Part shown: one piece after another, positions 25,657-35,357 of the stretch
How the letters are laid out: each line of letters begins with the position of its first letter
How positions within the stretch are numbered: position 1 is the first letter of the stretch
Assembly (NCBI RefSeq): GCF_900141915.1
Contig: NZ_FQZG01000040.1
Coordinates: 1-37,598, forward strand
DNA: 37,598 nt
Reading direction: 5' to 3'
Source: Tessaracoccus bendigoensis DSM 12906
GTDB taxonomy: Bacteria; Actinomycetota; Actinomycetes; Propionibacteriales; Propionibacteriaceae
Program-made: the position numbers and the translations under genes
Notes under the pieces: model-generated
What the model was told of the DNA's origin: nothing
Databases searched by the model: none
The model's input: only the letters and a program-made list of their open reading frames with translations

Positions 25657-26403
25657 TCACAACACCTTCGACAAGAAGTCCTTCGTCCTCGGCTCCTGAG
25701 GGTTGGCCAGGATCTCGCGCGGGTCGCCCTCCTCGACGATGAGGCCGTCCGCCATGAACAGCAACCGGTCGCTGACCTCCCGGGCGAACCCCATCTCGTG
25801 GGTCACCACCACCATCGTCATGCCCTCGGCCGCGAGCGACTTCATCACGTCGAGCACCTCGCCGACCATCTCGGGGTCGAGAGCCGACGTGGGCTCGTCG
25901 AACAGCATGATGTCGGGTTTCATCGCCAACGCCCGGGCGATCGCGACGCGCTGCTTCTGCCCACCCGAGAGCTGTGCCGGGCGCGCGTCCGCCTTGTCCG
26001 ACAGCTTGACCTGCCCCAGCAGCTCCGAGGCCCGTTCGGCCGCCTGCTTCGAGTTCATCCGCCCCAGCATGACGGGCGCGAGGGTGATGTTCTCAGTAAC
26101 GGTCTTGTGCGGGAAAAGGTTGAAGTGCTGGAAGACCATGCCGATCTTCTGCCGCACCTGGTTGATGTCGGTCTTCGCGTCGGTGAGGTCCACCCCCTCG
26201 ACCTTCACCGTGCCAGACGTCACAGCCTCCAACAGGTTGAGGCACCGCAGGAACGTCGATTTGCCTGATCCTGACGGGCCGATGACGGCGACGACCTCCC
26301 CTTGGCGGACGGTGGTGGAGATGCCCTTGAGTACCTCGTTCGCCCCGAAGGACTTGTGCAGATCGTCGACCTCGATGATCGGGTCGGCCTTTGTCGTGCT
26401 CAC
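25657..26403 (-). CDS. glnQ: Polar amino acid ABC transporter ATPase (GlnQ type)
   Basis: The 248-residue ATPase has Walker [10 protein letters not shown], signature [15 protein letters not shown], Walker [13 protein letters not shown] and the switch His in [12 protein letters not shown]. These sequences fit the PAAT family (GlnQ/HisP/ArtP) that powers uptake of polar amino acids. It overlaps the upstream permease gene by ATGA (26400-26403), indicating translational coupling. Two copies would pair with a homodimer of the fused binding-protein/permease. The amino acid specificity is unknown; glnQ is used for the family. Confidence 0.93.
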   Translation of the reverse strand: MSTTKADPIIEVDDLHKSFGANEVLKGISTTVRQGEVVAVIGPSGSGKSTFLRCLNLLEAVTSGTVKVEGVDLTDAKTDINQVRQKIGMVFQHFNLFPHKTVTENITLAPVMLGRMNSKQAAERASELLGQVKLSDKADARPAQLSGGQKQRVAIARALAMKPDIMLFDEPTSALDPEMVGEVLDVMKSLAAEGMTMVVVTHEMGFAREVSDRLLFMADGLIVEEGDPREILANPQEPRTKDFLSKVL

Positions 26404-28592
26404 TTGTTGATCCTCCTATCGATGACGTTTGACAGGTTCGTCAACGCGAAGATGACGATGAAGTACAGCGCGCCGACGATGAGCCACATGTCGAAGCTGC
26501 GGAAGTTGCGGGCGATGATCTGCTGGCCCTGATAGGTCAGTTCGGCGAACCCGAGGACGGCCAGCAGCGACGTGTCCTTCAAGGTGATGACGAACTGGTT
26601 GATGAACGACGGCGTCATGATCTTGACGGCCTGCGGCACGATGATCTTGCGCATGGACTGCATCCAGTTGAGCCCGAGCGACCGTGACGCCTCCATCTGG
26701 CCGAGGTCGACCGACTGGATGCCGCCTCGGACGATCTCGGTCATGTATGCGCCGGCGTTGAGCGACAGCGTCAGCACGCCGGCGGTGAACACGTCTATCT
26801 GCGTGCCGAGCGCGGCTGGCAGACCGAAGTAGAAGAAGAATGCCTGCACCAGCAGTGGTGTGCCCCGGAAGATCGCCACATAGGTGCTTGCGATCGCCTG
26901 CAGCACCTTCTTTCCGCTCACCTTCAGGAAGCCGAACACCACCCCTAGCGCCGACGCGAACGCCAGCGACAACGCGGTGGCGATCAGGGTCATGCCGAGG
27001 CCCTTCATGAGGGCCGGGAAGCTCTCGACGAGCAACTCCCAGAACGACAGCGTGCCCGAATCACCCTCGGGCGCATTGAGGTAGTTGTCGAGGATCTGCT
27101 GATAGGTGCCGTCGGTCCTCATGCCGGAGAGCCCGGCGTTGAACGCGGCCAGCAGTTCCGGGTTGCTGCTCTTGAGGACGGCGAAACCGTAGCTGGAGCC
27201 CTGTTCCTTCGGGGTGACGATTTTCAGTCCGTTGCCCTGGTTGATGCCGTAGGCCAGCACCGGATAGTCGTCGAACACCGCCACCGCGTTGCCCGACGTC
27301 ACCTCGGCATACATCGTGTCGGCCTTGTCGAGGGCCTTGACGGTGAAGCCGTACTGCTCCGCGATCGACTCGGCGAACCTGAGCCCCTCAGAACCGGTCT
27401 TGGCGACCACCGTCTTTCCCCGCAGGTCCTCGTAGCTGGTGATGGTGTCGTCGTCGGCCTTCACGGCCATCTGGACGCCGGAGTCGAAGTAGGGGTCGGA
27501 GAAGTCGAACACCGCCTTGCGCTCGTCGGTGATCGACATCCCGGCGATCACCCCGTCGGCCTGCCCCGACGTGACGGCCTGCAGCGCCGCGTCGAAGCCG
27601 AGCGCCTTGATGTCGACGGTGAAGCCCTGCCTCTCGGCGATCTCCCGGATCAGGTCCATGTCGATCCCGACCAACTCACCCGAGGCGTCGCGGAACTCGA
27701 ACGGCGCGAACGTCGTATCGGTGGCGATCACGAACGTCCTGCCCTCGACCCCCTCGACCTGGGTGTCCTCGGCCGGCGCGTTGGTGCCGAGGTAGTCCAC
27801 CAGGATGTCGTGGTAGGTGCCATCGGCCTTCAGCTCGGCGAGCCCCGAGTTGAACGCGGCCAGCAACTCCGGATTGTTGCCCTTGAGGACGGCGAAGCCG
27901 TAGCTGGAGCCCTGTTCCTTCGGGGTGACGACCTTCAGCCCGTTGCCCTGGTCGATGCCATAGGCCAGCACTGGATAGTCGTCGAACACCGCCACCGCGT
28001 TGCCGGACGTCACCTCGGCATACATCGTGTCGGCCTTGTCGAGGGCCTTGACGGTGAAGCCGTGCTGCTCCGCGATCGACTCGGCGAACCTGAGCCCCTC
28101 AGACCCGGTCTTGGCAACCACCGTCTTTCCCCGCAGGTCCTCGTAGCTGGCGATGGTGTCGTCGTCGGCCTTCACGGCCATCTGCACCCCGGACGAGAAA
28201 TAGGGATTGGAGAAGTCGAACACCGCCTTGCGCTCGTCGGTGATCGACATCCCCGCGATCACCCCGTCGGCCTGCCCCGACGTGACGGCCTGCAGCGCCG
28301 CGTCAAACCCGAGCGCCTTGATGTCGACGGTGAAGCCCTGCCTCTCGGCGATCTCCCGGATCAGGTCCATGTCGATCCCGGTCAACTCACCCGAGGCGTC
28401 GCGGAACTCGAACGGCGCGAACGTCGTATCCGTGGCGATCACGAACGACTTGCCTCTGACGGCGTCGTTTCCTTCGTCGGCCTGTGCCCCGACGACCGTC
28501 ATCCCCAGGAAGACAGTGACGAGCGAAACGAGCAGAGCCAGGAAGGTCCCGGCGCGGGCCGCCGTTACTGCGGCTTTGAATTTGCCTTGCAT
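26400..28592 (-). CDS. glnP: Fused binding-protein/permease of an amino acid ABC transporter, with duplicated SBD
   Basis: The 730-residue protein has an N-terminal hydrophobic signal or anchor (about residues 15-37), two tandem family-3 substrate-binding domains (about 46-276 and 283-513) and a HisM-type permease (about 525-730). The permease has the EAA-type loop [20 protein letters not shown]. The layout equals Lactococcus GlnPQ, in which two SBDs are fused to the membrane domain. Both SBDs begin [14 protein letters not shown] and repeat with an exact 711-bp (237-codon) offset; I count about 20 differences in ~226 residues, most near the ends. ATG 28592 is chosen for GGAGGA 7 nt upstream and for the signal sequence; the longer open frame has neither. 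A short hairpin (GTGGCC...GGCCAC) lies in its leader. Confidence 0.93.
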   Translation of the reverse strand: MQGKFKAAVTAARAGTFLALLVSLVTVFLGMTVVGAQADEGNDAVRGKSFVIATDTTFAPFEFRDASGELTGIDMDLIREIAERQGFTVDIKALGFDAALQAVTSGQADGVIAGMSITDERKAVFDFSNPYFSSGVQMAVKADDDTIASYEDLRGKTVVAKTGSEGLRFAESIAEQHGFTVKALDKADTMYAEVTSGNAVAVFDDYPVLAYGIDQGNGLKVVTPKEQGSSYGFAVLKGNNPELLAAFNSGLAELKADGTYHDILVDYLGTNAPAEDTQVEGVEGRTFVIATDTTFAPFEFRDASGELVGIDMDLIREIAERQGFTVDIKALGFDAALQAVTSGQADGVIAGMSITDERKAVFDFSDPYFDSGVQMAVKADDDTITSYEDLRGKTVVAKTGSEGLRFAESIAEQYGFTVKALDKADTMYAEVTSGNAVAVFDDYPVLAYGINQGNGLKIVTPKEQGSSYGFAVLKSSNPELLAAFNAGLSGMRTDGTYQQILDNYLNAPEGDSGTLSFWELLVESFPALMKGLGMTLIATALSLAFASALGVVFGFLKVSGKKVLQAIASTYVAIFRGTPLLVQAFFFYFGLPAALGTQIDVFTAGVLTLSLNAGAYMTEIVRGGIQSVDLGQMEASRSLGLNWMQSMRKIIVPQAVKIMTPSFINQFVITLKDTSLLAVLGFAELTYQGQQIIARNFRSFDMWLIVGALYFIVIFALTNLSNVIDRRINK

Positions 28593-28769
28593 GATGACTT
28601 CCTCCGCATCGTGGCCTTGAGTGGCCACTCTAGGTGGCAGACGCCAAACCATGCCACGGCTGCGGCGCACCGGATCGGGCGATCTGACACCCCAACATCT
28701 GAATATGGACAACCAGGTGGCCTGCTTCTGCTTCGATCCAGCTCGAACCGAAAAGTCATGACAAATCAC

Positions 28770-28798
28770 TTCACAAACGAAGTAGCGCGTGCTAATCT
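28770..28798 (+). promoter_or_regulatory. Promoter of the isomerase-dehydrogenase-LacI operon
   Basis: TTCACA (28770-28775, one mismatch to TTGACA), a 17-bp spacer and TAATCT (28793-28798, TAnnnT). The first operator palindrome lies in the spacer and overlaps the -10; the second spans the predicted start site. Confidence 0.55.
28783..28794. promoter_or_regulatory. Operator half 1 (LacI-type palindrome)
   Basis: TAGCGCGTGCTA is a near-perfect 12-bp palindrome with a central CG, the hallmark of LacI-family sites. It lies between the -35 and the -10. Its centre is 21 bp, two helical turns, from operator 2. Confidence 0.65.
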
Positions 28799-28802
28799 TC
28801 TT

Positions 28803-28816
28803 TTAGCGCGCGCTAA
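28803..28816. promoter_or_regulatory. Operator half 2 (perfect 14-bp palindrome)
   Basis: TTAGCGCGCGCTAA is a perfect palindrome sharing TAGCGCG with operator 1. Placed over the predicted transcription start, it would block initiation. The likely ligand is the LacI-family protein encoded at the end of the same operon. Confidence 0.7.
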
Positions 28817-28848
28817 CGCGTGGACATCCTCAAAGAAGAGAGAGACCC

Positions 28849-29781
28849 ATGACCTCAAAGGCCGTCAACACCCTCGACCCCAGGTTCTCGAAGCTCACCA
28901 TCGGCGTCTGCCCCGATCAGTGGGGCGTCTGGTTCCCCGAAGACCCCAAGCAGATGGACCCCCGCCGCGCCATGCAGGAGATGGCCGAGGCCGGGTTCGA
29001 GGTCATCGAGACCGGCCCGTTCGGCTACTTCCCGAAGGACCCCAAGGAACTGAAGCGCTGGACCGACGAGTTCGGCCTGCGCGTTGTCGCCGGCACCGGC
29101 TGGGGCATCCTGCACAAGGAGGAGGCCTGGGCCGAGACCGAGGCGACCTTCCGCGCCATCGCCGAGACCCACGCCGCCGTCGGCGCCGAGTACATCGTCC
29201 ATCTCCCACCGCTGTACCGCGACGACAAAACCTGGGAGTGGACCGACGACCGGGTGCTCTCCGACAAGGCGTGGAATCTCTACGTCAGCAACGCTGACCG
29301 GCTCGGCAAGCTGCTCCTCGACGACTACGGCCTGAAGATGGTGCTGCACCCCCACGGCGATTCGCACATCGAGACCCCGGACGAGATCGCCCGCATCTTC
29401 GAGGCGACGGACCCGAACTACGTGAACCTCTGCCTCGATTCCGGCCACATCGTCTACGGCGGCGGCGACCCCGTCGAACTGGTCAAGAAGTACCCCGAGC
29501 GCATCACGTATGTCCACATCAAGGCCTTCGACGAGGCCATCACCCGTGAGGCCCACGAGAAGGACTGGCCGTTCGGCGAAGCCGTCGCAAAGGGCGCTTC
29601 CGTCCGCCCGCCGGCGGGCCTGCCCGAGATGCACGCCTTCGTCGAGGCGCTGGCCGACCTTGACAAGGACATCTACTGCATCTGTGAGCAGGACTGCTAC
29701 CCCTGCCCCACCGACTTCCCCAAGCCCAACGCGATCCTGATGCGCGAGTACCTGGCCGACTGCGGCCTGGGCGTCAAGTAA
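28849..29781 (+). CDS. Sugar phosphate isomerase/epimerase-family TIM-barrel protein
   Basis: The 310-residue protein belongs to the xylose-isomerase-like TIM barrel group (IolE, IolI, tagatose epimerase). Metal-ligand-type motifs are visible: HLPPLYR near 124, VLHPHGDSHIETPDE near 165, LDSGHIVYGGGDP near 200, YVHIKAFD near 220 and ICEQDCYP near 280. The partner gene is an IolG-type dehydrogenase, so a role as inosose dehydratase or a ketose isomerase is likely; the exact reaction cannot be fixed. The protein acts in the cytoplasm. GAGAGA precedes the ATG. It is the first gene of a three-gene operon controlled by two LacI-type operators; the dehydrogenase follows after 35 bp. Confidence 0.85.
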   Translation: MTSKAVNTLDPRFSKLTIGVCPDQWGVWFPEDPKQMDPRRAMQEMAEAGFEVIETGPFGYFPKDPKELKRWTDEFGLRVVAGTGWGILHKEEAWAETEATFRAIAETHAAVGAEYIVHLPPLYRDDKTWEWTDDRVLSDKAWNLYVSNADRLGKLLLDDYGLKMVLHPHGDSHIETPDEIARIFEATDPNYVNLCLDSGHIVYGGGDPVELVKKYPERITYVHIKAFDEAITREAHEKDWPFGEAVAKGASVRPPAGLPEMHAFVEALADLDKDIYCICEQDCYPCPTDFPKPNAILMREYLADCGLGVK

Positions 29782-29816
29782 CCAACGCCAACCAATCAGA
29801 CAGGAGAACCCCCGAA

Positions 29817-30824
29817 ATGACAGTCAAGATCGGACTCATCGGCGCCGGCGGCATGGGCCGCGCCCACGTCGAGCGCATCGAGCAGGAACTGGCAGGCGCC
29901 CGCGTCGTCGCGGTCGCCGACCTCAACCTCGACGGTGCCCGCGCCGTCGCAGAGCCCCTCGGCGCCAAAGCCTACGGCAGCGGAGCGGAGCTGATCGCCG
30001 ACCCCGAGGTCGACGCCGTCATCATCGCGACGTTCGGCAAGGTACACGCCCCCGACGTGATCGCCGCCGTCCAGGCGGGAAAGTACGTGCTGTGCGAAAA
30101 GCCGCTCGCCACCACCATCGAAGATTCGATCGCGATCCTGGAGGCCGAGCAGGCCGCGGGCCGCAAGCTGATCACCGTGGGCTTCATGCGCCGGTTCGAC
30201 CAGGGCTACCAGGAGATGCGCAAGGCGCTCGTCTCCGGCGATCACGGCTACGCGACCCTGGTGCACTGCCGCCATCGCAACCCGTCGGTGCCCGAGAACT
30301 ACACCACCCGCAACATGATCGACGACACCGCGATCCATGAGATCGACGTGTGCCGCTACCTCCTCGGTGAGGAGATCGTGAAGGTCCGCATCGACACGCC
30401 GCGCTCCACGAGCCACCGGTTCGAGCACCTGGCCGACCCGCTGGTGCTGGTCGCCCGTACCGAATCGGGCGTCCTCATCGACGACGAGGTCAACGTCAAC
30501 ATCGGCTTCGGCTACTCCATCGAGTGCGAACTGGTGATGGAGCAGGGCACGATCCGGCTCGGCGACCAGAACAAGACCGTCGTGCGTGACGGCGCGGGCA
30601 ACCGCAACGCGATCTGCGGCAGCCACATCGATCGGTTCCACGACGCGTTCAACCAGGAGTTCCAGCAGTGGATCCGTGCGGTGGAGCGCGGCGAGCACAC
30701 CGGCTCTACGGCCTGGGACGGCTACGCGGCGACCGCCGTGGTCGAGGCGGCTCTCGAATCGCTGGACAACGACGGCCGCGAGGTCGACGTCACGCTGATC
30801 GAGAAGCCCGCCTTCTACAACTGA
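29817..30824 (+). CDS. Gfo/Idh/MocA dehydrogenase, inositol 2-dehydrogenase-like
   Basis: The 335-residue protein starts with a Rossmann motif, GLIGAGGMGRAH (6-17). The EKP motif CEKPLA gives K95, and IDDTAIHEIDVCRYLLGE gives D170 and H174. The spacing equals the K97-D172-H176 catalytic triad of Bacillus IolG, which supports NAD-dependent oxidation of myo-inositol or a close relative to a ketone. Other Gfo/Idh/MocA enzymes share this triad, so the substrate stays open. AGGAG precedes the ATG. It lies between the TIM-barrel gene and the LacI regulator and is followed by a strong hairpin. Confidence 0.88.
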   Translation: MTVKIGLIGAGGMGRAHVERIEQELAGARVVAVADLNLDGARAVAEPLGAKAYGSGAELIADPEVDAVIIATFGKVHAPDVIAAVQAGKYVLCEKPLATTIEDSIAILEAEQAAGRKLITVGFMRRFDQGYQEMRKALVSGDHGYATLVHCRHRNPSVPENYTTRNMIDDTAIHEIDVCRYLLGEEIVKVRIDTPRSTSHRFEHLADPLVLVARTESGVLIDDEVNVNIGFGYSIECELVMEQGTIRLGDQNKTVVRDGAGNRNAICGSHIDRFHDAFNQEFQQWIRAVERGEHTGSTAWDGYAATAVVEAALESLDNDGREVDVTLIEKPAFYN

Positions 30825-30836
30825 GTCGCTGACGGG

Positions 30837-30865
30837 CGCGGGCCACGCGACGTGGCCCGCGTCTT
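30837..30865 (+). terminator. Hairpin terminator after the dehydrogenase gene
   Basis: A perfect 11-bp stem (CGCGGGCCACG / CGTGGCCCGCG) with a CGA loop spans 30837-30861 and is followed by TCTT. It stands 13 bp after the stop codon and 27 bp before the LacI gene, so read-through into the regulator is probably reduced. Confidence 0.7.
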
Positions 30866-30891
30866 AGACTCGGTTGCGCAAGGAGGTCCAA

Positions 30892-31911
30892 ATGACATCG
30901 AAGAGGCCGACGCAGGCCGACGTCGCGCGCCTGGCCGGGGTGTCGAGACCTCTGGTGTCGTTGGTCGTCCGGGGCGACCCCAAGGTCTCCCCCGAGCGGC
31001 GGGCCGCGGTGGAGAAGGCGATGGCCGACCTGGGTTACCGCGCCAACGCTGCGGCACGCGCGCTGGCCCGCAACGGCTCCAACCTGATCGGCGTGGTGCT
31101 TCCCGGCCTCGCGAACCTGTTCCACGGTGAGGTCGCCGAGGCCCTGCGCGCCGCCGCGGACGACGGCGGTTACGTCCCGCTGCTGGTGCCGATCTCGGAG
31201 GACGCAGACCGTGAGGTCGCCGCGATCGAGAGCTTCCTCGAACTCCGGGTGGCAGGCCTGATCCTGCTCTCGCCGCTGCTGGACATGGCCACTCTCGCGA
31301 CCTACGGAGCCCTCGTTCCGACGGTGGTGCTCACCCGCAACCAGGCCCCCGGGAACGTCGACCTCGTCCGCTCGGACGACCGTCCCAACGCCGCCATGGT
31401 GACCAACCATCTGCTGGAACGCGGCTACCGGCCCGTCTCGTTCGTCGGCTACGACCGCCCCGCCGAGGGCGACTCGTCGCAGAGCCGCCGCGACGGGTAC
31501 CTCGACGCGCTCAAACCCACCGGGTTGCCCGCCCGCATGCTCACCGCCAGGCACGACTCCGCCGGCGGCACGCAGATCGAAGGGCTCGACGAACTACTCG
31601 TGCCCGGGGCCGGGGTCGTGTGCCACAACGACCGGATCGCCTCGCTGGTGGTGAGCCGACTCGAGTCGCTCGACCTCCGGGCCGGCGTCGACGTCGGGGT
31701 CGCGGGCTTCGACAACACCTCACTGACCCACGTGCCAGGGGCCTCCATCACCAGCGTCGACCCAGATGCGACGGCGATCGCCCGCACGGCCGTCGAACTC
31801 CTCGCCAGCCGGGCCGCGGGGCGAACCGCGCAGGCCGACGCCGTCATCCCCGCTTCGCTGATCTCCCGGGCCTCAACCGCCGGGCCGGTCAGCAGCTACC
31901 GTCCGAGCTGA
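30892..31911 (+). CDS. LacI-family transcriptional regulator
   Basis: The 339-residue protein has the LacI helix-turn-helix and hinge at residues 7-55 (PTQADVARLAGVSRPLVSLVV, then KAMADLGYRANAAARALA). A periplasmic-binding-protein-like ligand domain follows (LIGVVLPGLANLFHGEVAEAL to about 330), with the usual effector-pocket region AGFDNTSLTHVPG near 270. AAGGAGG before ATG 30892 fixes the start; an in-frame TTG at 30874 lies inside that site. It likely represses the two enzyme genes through the palindromes at 28783-28816 and is released by the pathway substrate. Its last 16 bp overlap the convergent protease gene. Confidence 0.93.
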   Translation: MTSKRPTQADVARLAGVSRPLVSLVVRGDPKVSPERRAAVEKAMADLGYRANAAARALARNGSNLIGVVLPGLANLFHGEVAEALRAAADDGGYVPLLVPISEDADREVAAIESFLELRVAGLILLSPLLDMATLATYGALVPTVVLTRNQAPGNVDLVRSDDRPNAAMVTNHLLERGYRPVSFVGYDRPAEGDSSQSRRDGYLDALKPTGLPARMLTARHDSAGGTQIEGLDELLVPGAGVVCHNDRIASLVVSRLESLDLRAGVDVGVAGFDNTSLTHVPGASITSVDPDATAIARTAVELLASRAAGRTAQADAVIPASLISRASTAGPVSSYRPS

Positions 31912-34900
31912 TGCAGCAGCGCGAACGTGTTGGACTGCGGCGCCACGAGCAGGCTGCGCAGCGGGTCGCGCTCGTTTGCCGCCCGGAACTGCACCGTCGC
32001 TTCCTGTCTGGCCTTGTCGTCGAACGGTTTGACGATCAGGTAGCGCGGGTGCATCGACTGCGTCGGGCTCACGATGAGGGTGGCGCCGCCGACCTTTCCC
32101 TGCCGTGCCTGCGTGAGCCCGACGATCAGCTCGGGTTCGATCCGCCCGTTGGGCCTTGAGCGCATCGCCCGCCGCAACGTGTGCACCTCGATACCACCCG
32201 ACGTGAGCCCGAAGGCGTCTCGGAACGGCGCGGAGGCGTCGCTGGCCGCCTTGAACTGGCGGTTCAACGCGACGCGGTAGCCCCTCGTCACCTTGAACAG
32301 TTCCTCCCTGTCACGGATGTAGACACTCTTCTCCGCGTACGACCTGAGGACATCCTCGATCTTGTCCCAATGCACGGCAGCCTCATCGGTCAGGTCGAGG
32401 GGATAGCTGGGCCAGCGCATCGCGTCGGGGTCGAGCGAGACCAGCCCTCCCGGATCAGCGTCGCTGAGGCTCGGCCCGATGCCGCGTTTGGTGAACGCCT
32501 CAACGATCGCCACGCGGTAGTCGTACGCGTCATCGGGGACGTACTCGGCGTCGGCTGTGATGAGCGCGCGGAGGAAATCGAAGAAGGTGACGTCCACGGG
32601 CGGTAGGTAGTCGAGTGCCCGCAGACACATCTGTAGGACCTGTTTGGCCACCTTGGACGCCTCTGAGGCGAGCCTCTTCGTGAGGTCGGGGTGGATGGCA
32701 CCATCGGGGAGCCGTCCCGTGCCGCCCGTCGCCATGCGGTACAGGTCGGAGGTACGAGAGTTGTAGATCGCGATGAGTGCGTCGAATATCGCAGCGACGA
32801 GGATGGCGCCACGCTCATGGGGCGTCTCCGTGGCGGCGAGCAGCGCCGGATCGGGCAGCGACGCCACCCACTCACCGTTCTCGGAGTGCCCAATCGCGCT
32901 ACGCAGCGCCTCCCGGCCACGGGCCGCGGTGCCCAGCTCGATCGCGAGTTTCCCGAGGGTGGTCTCGGAGCGCAGGTCGCCACGGCTGTGGCCGATCTCG
33001 TACGCGAGCAACTCTGTGAGGCTGAAGCCCTGCAGCAACGCGACGATGTCAGCGAACGCCTCGTGGAACGCGAGGACGTCGACGTTGGTGGGCTCTGTGA
33101 ACCGGCTGTACATGCCGTCGAGGATCGCGTGGGTCGTCTCGTGGGCGACGATGTCGTAAGACAGGCACGTGTAGACGGGGAATGCGGCGTTGCGGGAGGC
33201 GTCCGGGGTGAACGAGCCGAACAGCAGAGCGCTCTGCGCGGGTTCGTAGTAGGCGTTGCCCATGTTCAGGGCGTGCGGCCTGATGGTGAGGCGGGGCACG
33301 TAGACCCCGTCGTCCCGGTTGTCAGCCTTCCTACCCGCGGCCCAGAGCACGGGTCGCCCGAGCGCGACCTCGAACTGCTCGATGGTCTTGCTGGCCACCG
33401 CGTAGACCATCTGCTGGTGGAACTGGAGGTTGCCCGGAGCGGGGGGCCAGCCGTCCTGCGCCAGGAGCCAGGGATGATCCAGGCCGGGAGAGGCCGGGTC
33501 GGCGGGCTCGATCTGGTCGTCGACCACCTCGAGATACTCGCCCCGGAATCCCTTCGGGGTGGAAGTGACGGGTTCCCAGGGGACGCGCAGGGTGACGTCG
33601 GAGACGGTGGAGGTGGTGAACGCGCTGGCCAGCGTCGGGTCTTTGGCGAACACCTTGAGCTGTCGGGTCGAGGGCTGCGGCGGCTCGCTGTACTTCGGGA
33701 CGGCGCGGGTTCTCGCGTCGGTCGGGGTGGTCGGGGCGGCCGCCGGGGGCTCACCGCCGGAAACCTGGCTGTAGCGTTCCCGTAGGTGTTCCTTGAGTGC
33801 CGCGGAGGCGTCCGGGTTCTCAAGCACGACGTCCAGCACCCGACGGTAGATCTCGGACGCAGGAGGTTCGGCCGCCGCGGGATCGGGCAGGATCTCGTGC
33901 AGGTCCGGGTCGACGAGCCACAGTTGTGCCAGCTCGAGGTTGAACATCTCCTCACGCACCGCCCCAGCCTGAAGGGCGAAGCCGGTGAGCATCCTGAACA
34001 ACGCCCAGTCGTGGGTCGACTTGCCGCTCCTGGTCAGGTTCAGGTTCGGGGTGACGGCGAGCGCGCTTCGCGCCTGCAGGATGCCGTGCCCGAGCTTGGG
34101 GTTGGCCTTCTTGGCGCTGGTGAACAGGGCGCGGCGCACGGCCTCCACCCTGCGCCAGTCGTCTGGCAGGACCGCTTTGTACTTCTCGATCCACAACGCG
34201 GCGGCCGCGGCGACCTGCGGGGTGGCCGCCGACGTCCCCTCGCCGTTTAGCCGGGAGAGTTCGGGGCAGCCGTACTGGGCCCAAGGGATGTTCGGGGTGA
34301 AGGCGGCCATCGCCGTCGCGTTGACGCTGTCCGGCCCGAAACATCCCTCCATGGCTCCGGCGAGCTTCTCGTAGGGCTCGAAGTTGGCCATCACGCCGGC
34401 CACGGCGATAACCCTTTCGTAGCGGGCGGGCCACACCATCGCGCGCGGGATTCCGAGCTTGCGGTTGCCCGCAGCGGCGACCATGCACAGCCCGAACTCG
34501 TAGGCCTCGTCGACGGCGTCGGCCCAGGCTCGCGATGGGAGGCCACCCATGCTGAGCGTGGCCACCTGGCACCCGATGTCGCTGGCGTACATGATCGCCT
34601 GGGCGAGCGAACTGGTGCGCCACAGCACCACGCTGTCGGCGATGCGTAGCGGCACGACCCTCGCGTCGGGGGCGCCGCCGAGCCGCTGCCCGATCGCGCT
34701 CACCTGCCCGCCCGCGAGGATGCTGATCGTCCCCGTGCCGTGGCCGGAGTTGTCGAGCGGGAAGACCCAGTTGTCGGGGTCGCGCGCATCTCGTCGGTCC
34801 GAGTCGACGAAGTTGCGTTGGTGTTGCTCGTCCAGGAACTTCGGTTTGGTCTCATGCTGTGACCATCCGGTGTCGATGTGGGCGACGGTCGTGCGCGGAT

Positions 34901-35357
34901 CGCTGAACGCGACATCGTCGCGGGCCTTGCCCAACTCGCTGTACTTTGCCCCGAGGTGCCAGGCGTTGCCGTCCCCGACCGCCTTGTTGTGGCTGCCGTC
35001 CTGAGGGATCGGCTGGCAGCCGCCCTTGACCCCCAGCCCACCCGTGCGTGACTCGTCGGTGTCGTCGAAGTAGAGCCGCTGCTCCAGGTCGGGCTCGACG
35101 AAGAGGACGTCGCTCTCGGCGATCCCGAGTTGCCCGGCCACCTGGGCGTGGGCCTGGTCCCACGGGCTCGCCGCAGCCTCGGAGTGCACCCGGAACCACT
35201 GCGGGCTCCCGTCGAAGGCGAAGCCCTTCTGGCGACCGGCCTGGACGCTCGTGCGGAGCGGTTCTAGGTCGACCCGCGCGGCGGCCCCGAGTTGGGGCGT
35301 CGCGCGCAGTTTTGCCAATAGCGTCCCGGTGCCGACAACTGCGTTCTCACTGTCCAT
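31896..35357 (-). CDS. Subtilase (S8) - zincin double-protease fusion
   Basis: The 1153-residue protein carries two proteolytic domains. Residues ~150-430 form a subtilase with catalytic D162 (VAHIDTGW), H206 (SGHGTGT), oxyanion N298 (AAAGN) and S376 (GEGTSAATP). Residues ~640-780 and beyond hold a thermolysin-like (gluzincin) site: HETTH at 739-743 and a glutamate in FHEAFADI at E766; the H743-E766 distance is three residues longer than in thermolysin. A Pro/Thr-rich linker (~535-565) separates them. There is no signal peptide or membrane anchor, and a ~150-residue N-terminal extension precedes the protease. CAGGAGG at good distance supports ATG 35357; the longer open frame lacks signals. 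The target is unknown. It is divergent from a secreted-protein gene and convergent with lacI. Confidence 0.85.
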   Translation of the reverse strand: MDSENAVVGTGTLLAKLRATPQLGAAARVDLEPLRTSVQAGRQKGFAFDGSPQWFRVHSEAAASPWDQAHAQVAGQLGIAESDVLFVEPDLEQRLYFDDTDESRTGGLGVKGGCQPIPQDGSHNKAVGDGNAWHLGAKYSELGKARDDVAFSDPRTTVAHIDTGWSQHETKPKFLDEQHQRNFVDSDRRDARDPDNWVFPLDNSGHGTGTISILAGGQVSAIGQRLGGAPDARVVPLRIADSVVLWRTSSLAQAIMYASDIGCQVATLSMGGLPSRAWADAVDEAYEFGLCMVAAAGNRKLGIPRAMVWPARYERVIAVAGVMANFEPYEKLAGAMEGCFGPDSVNATAMAAFTPNIPWAQYGCPELSRLNGEGTSAATPQVAAAAALWIEKYKAVLPDDWRRVEAVRRALFTSAKKANPKLGHGILQARSALAVTPNLNLTRSGKSTHDWALFRMLTGFALQAGAVREEMFNLELAQLWLVDPDLHEILPDPAAAEPPASEIYRRVLDVVLENPDASAALKEHLRERYSQVSGGEPPAAAPTTPTDARTRAVPKYSEPPQPSTRQLKVFAKDPTLASAFTTSTVSDVTLRVPWEPVTSTPKGFRGEYLEVVDDQIEPADPASPGLDHPWLLAQDGWPPAPGNLQFHQQMVYAVASKTIEQFEVALGRPVLWAAGRKADNRDDGVYVPRLTIRPHALNMGNAYYEPAQSALLFGSFTPDASRNAAFPVYTCLSYDIVAHETTHAILDGMYSRFTEPTNVDVLAFHEAFADIVALLQGFSLTELLAYEIGHSRGDLRSETTLGKLAIELGTAARGREALRSAIGHSENGEWVASLPDPALLAATETPHERGAILVAAIFDALIAIYNSRTSDLYRMATGGTGRLPDGAIHPDLTKRLASEASKVAKQVLQMCLRALDYLPPVDVTFFDFLRALITADAEYVPDDAYDYRVAIVEAFTKRGIGPSLSDADPGGLVSLDPDAMRWPSYPLDLTDEAAVHWDKIEDVLRSYAEKSVYIRDREELFKVTRGYRVALNRQFKAASDASAPFRDAFGLTSGGIEVHTLRRAMRSRPNGRIEPELIVGLTQARQGKVGGATLIVSPTQSMHPRYLIVKPFDDKARQEATVQFRAANERDPLRSLLVAPQSNTFALLHQLGR

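Noticed and set aside
27810..29297. 495-codon plus-strand frame opposite the SBD duplication
   Set aside because: It repeats the duplication in antisense and runs into the isomerase gene in the wrong frame; no start signals.
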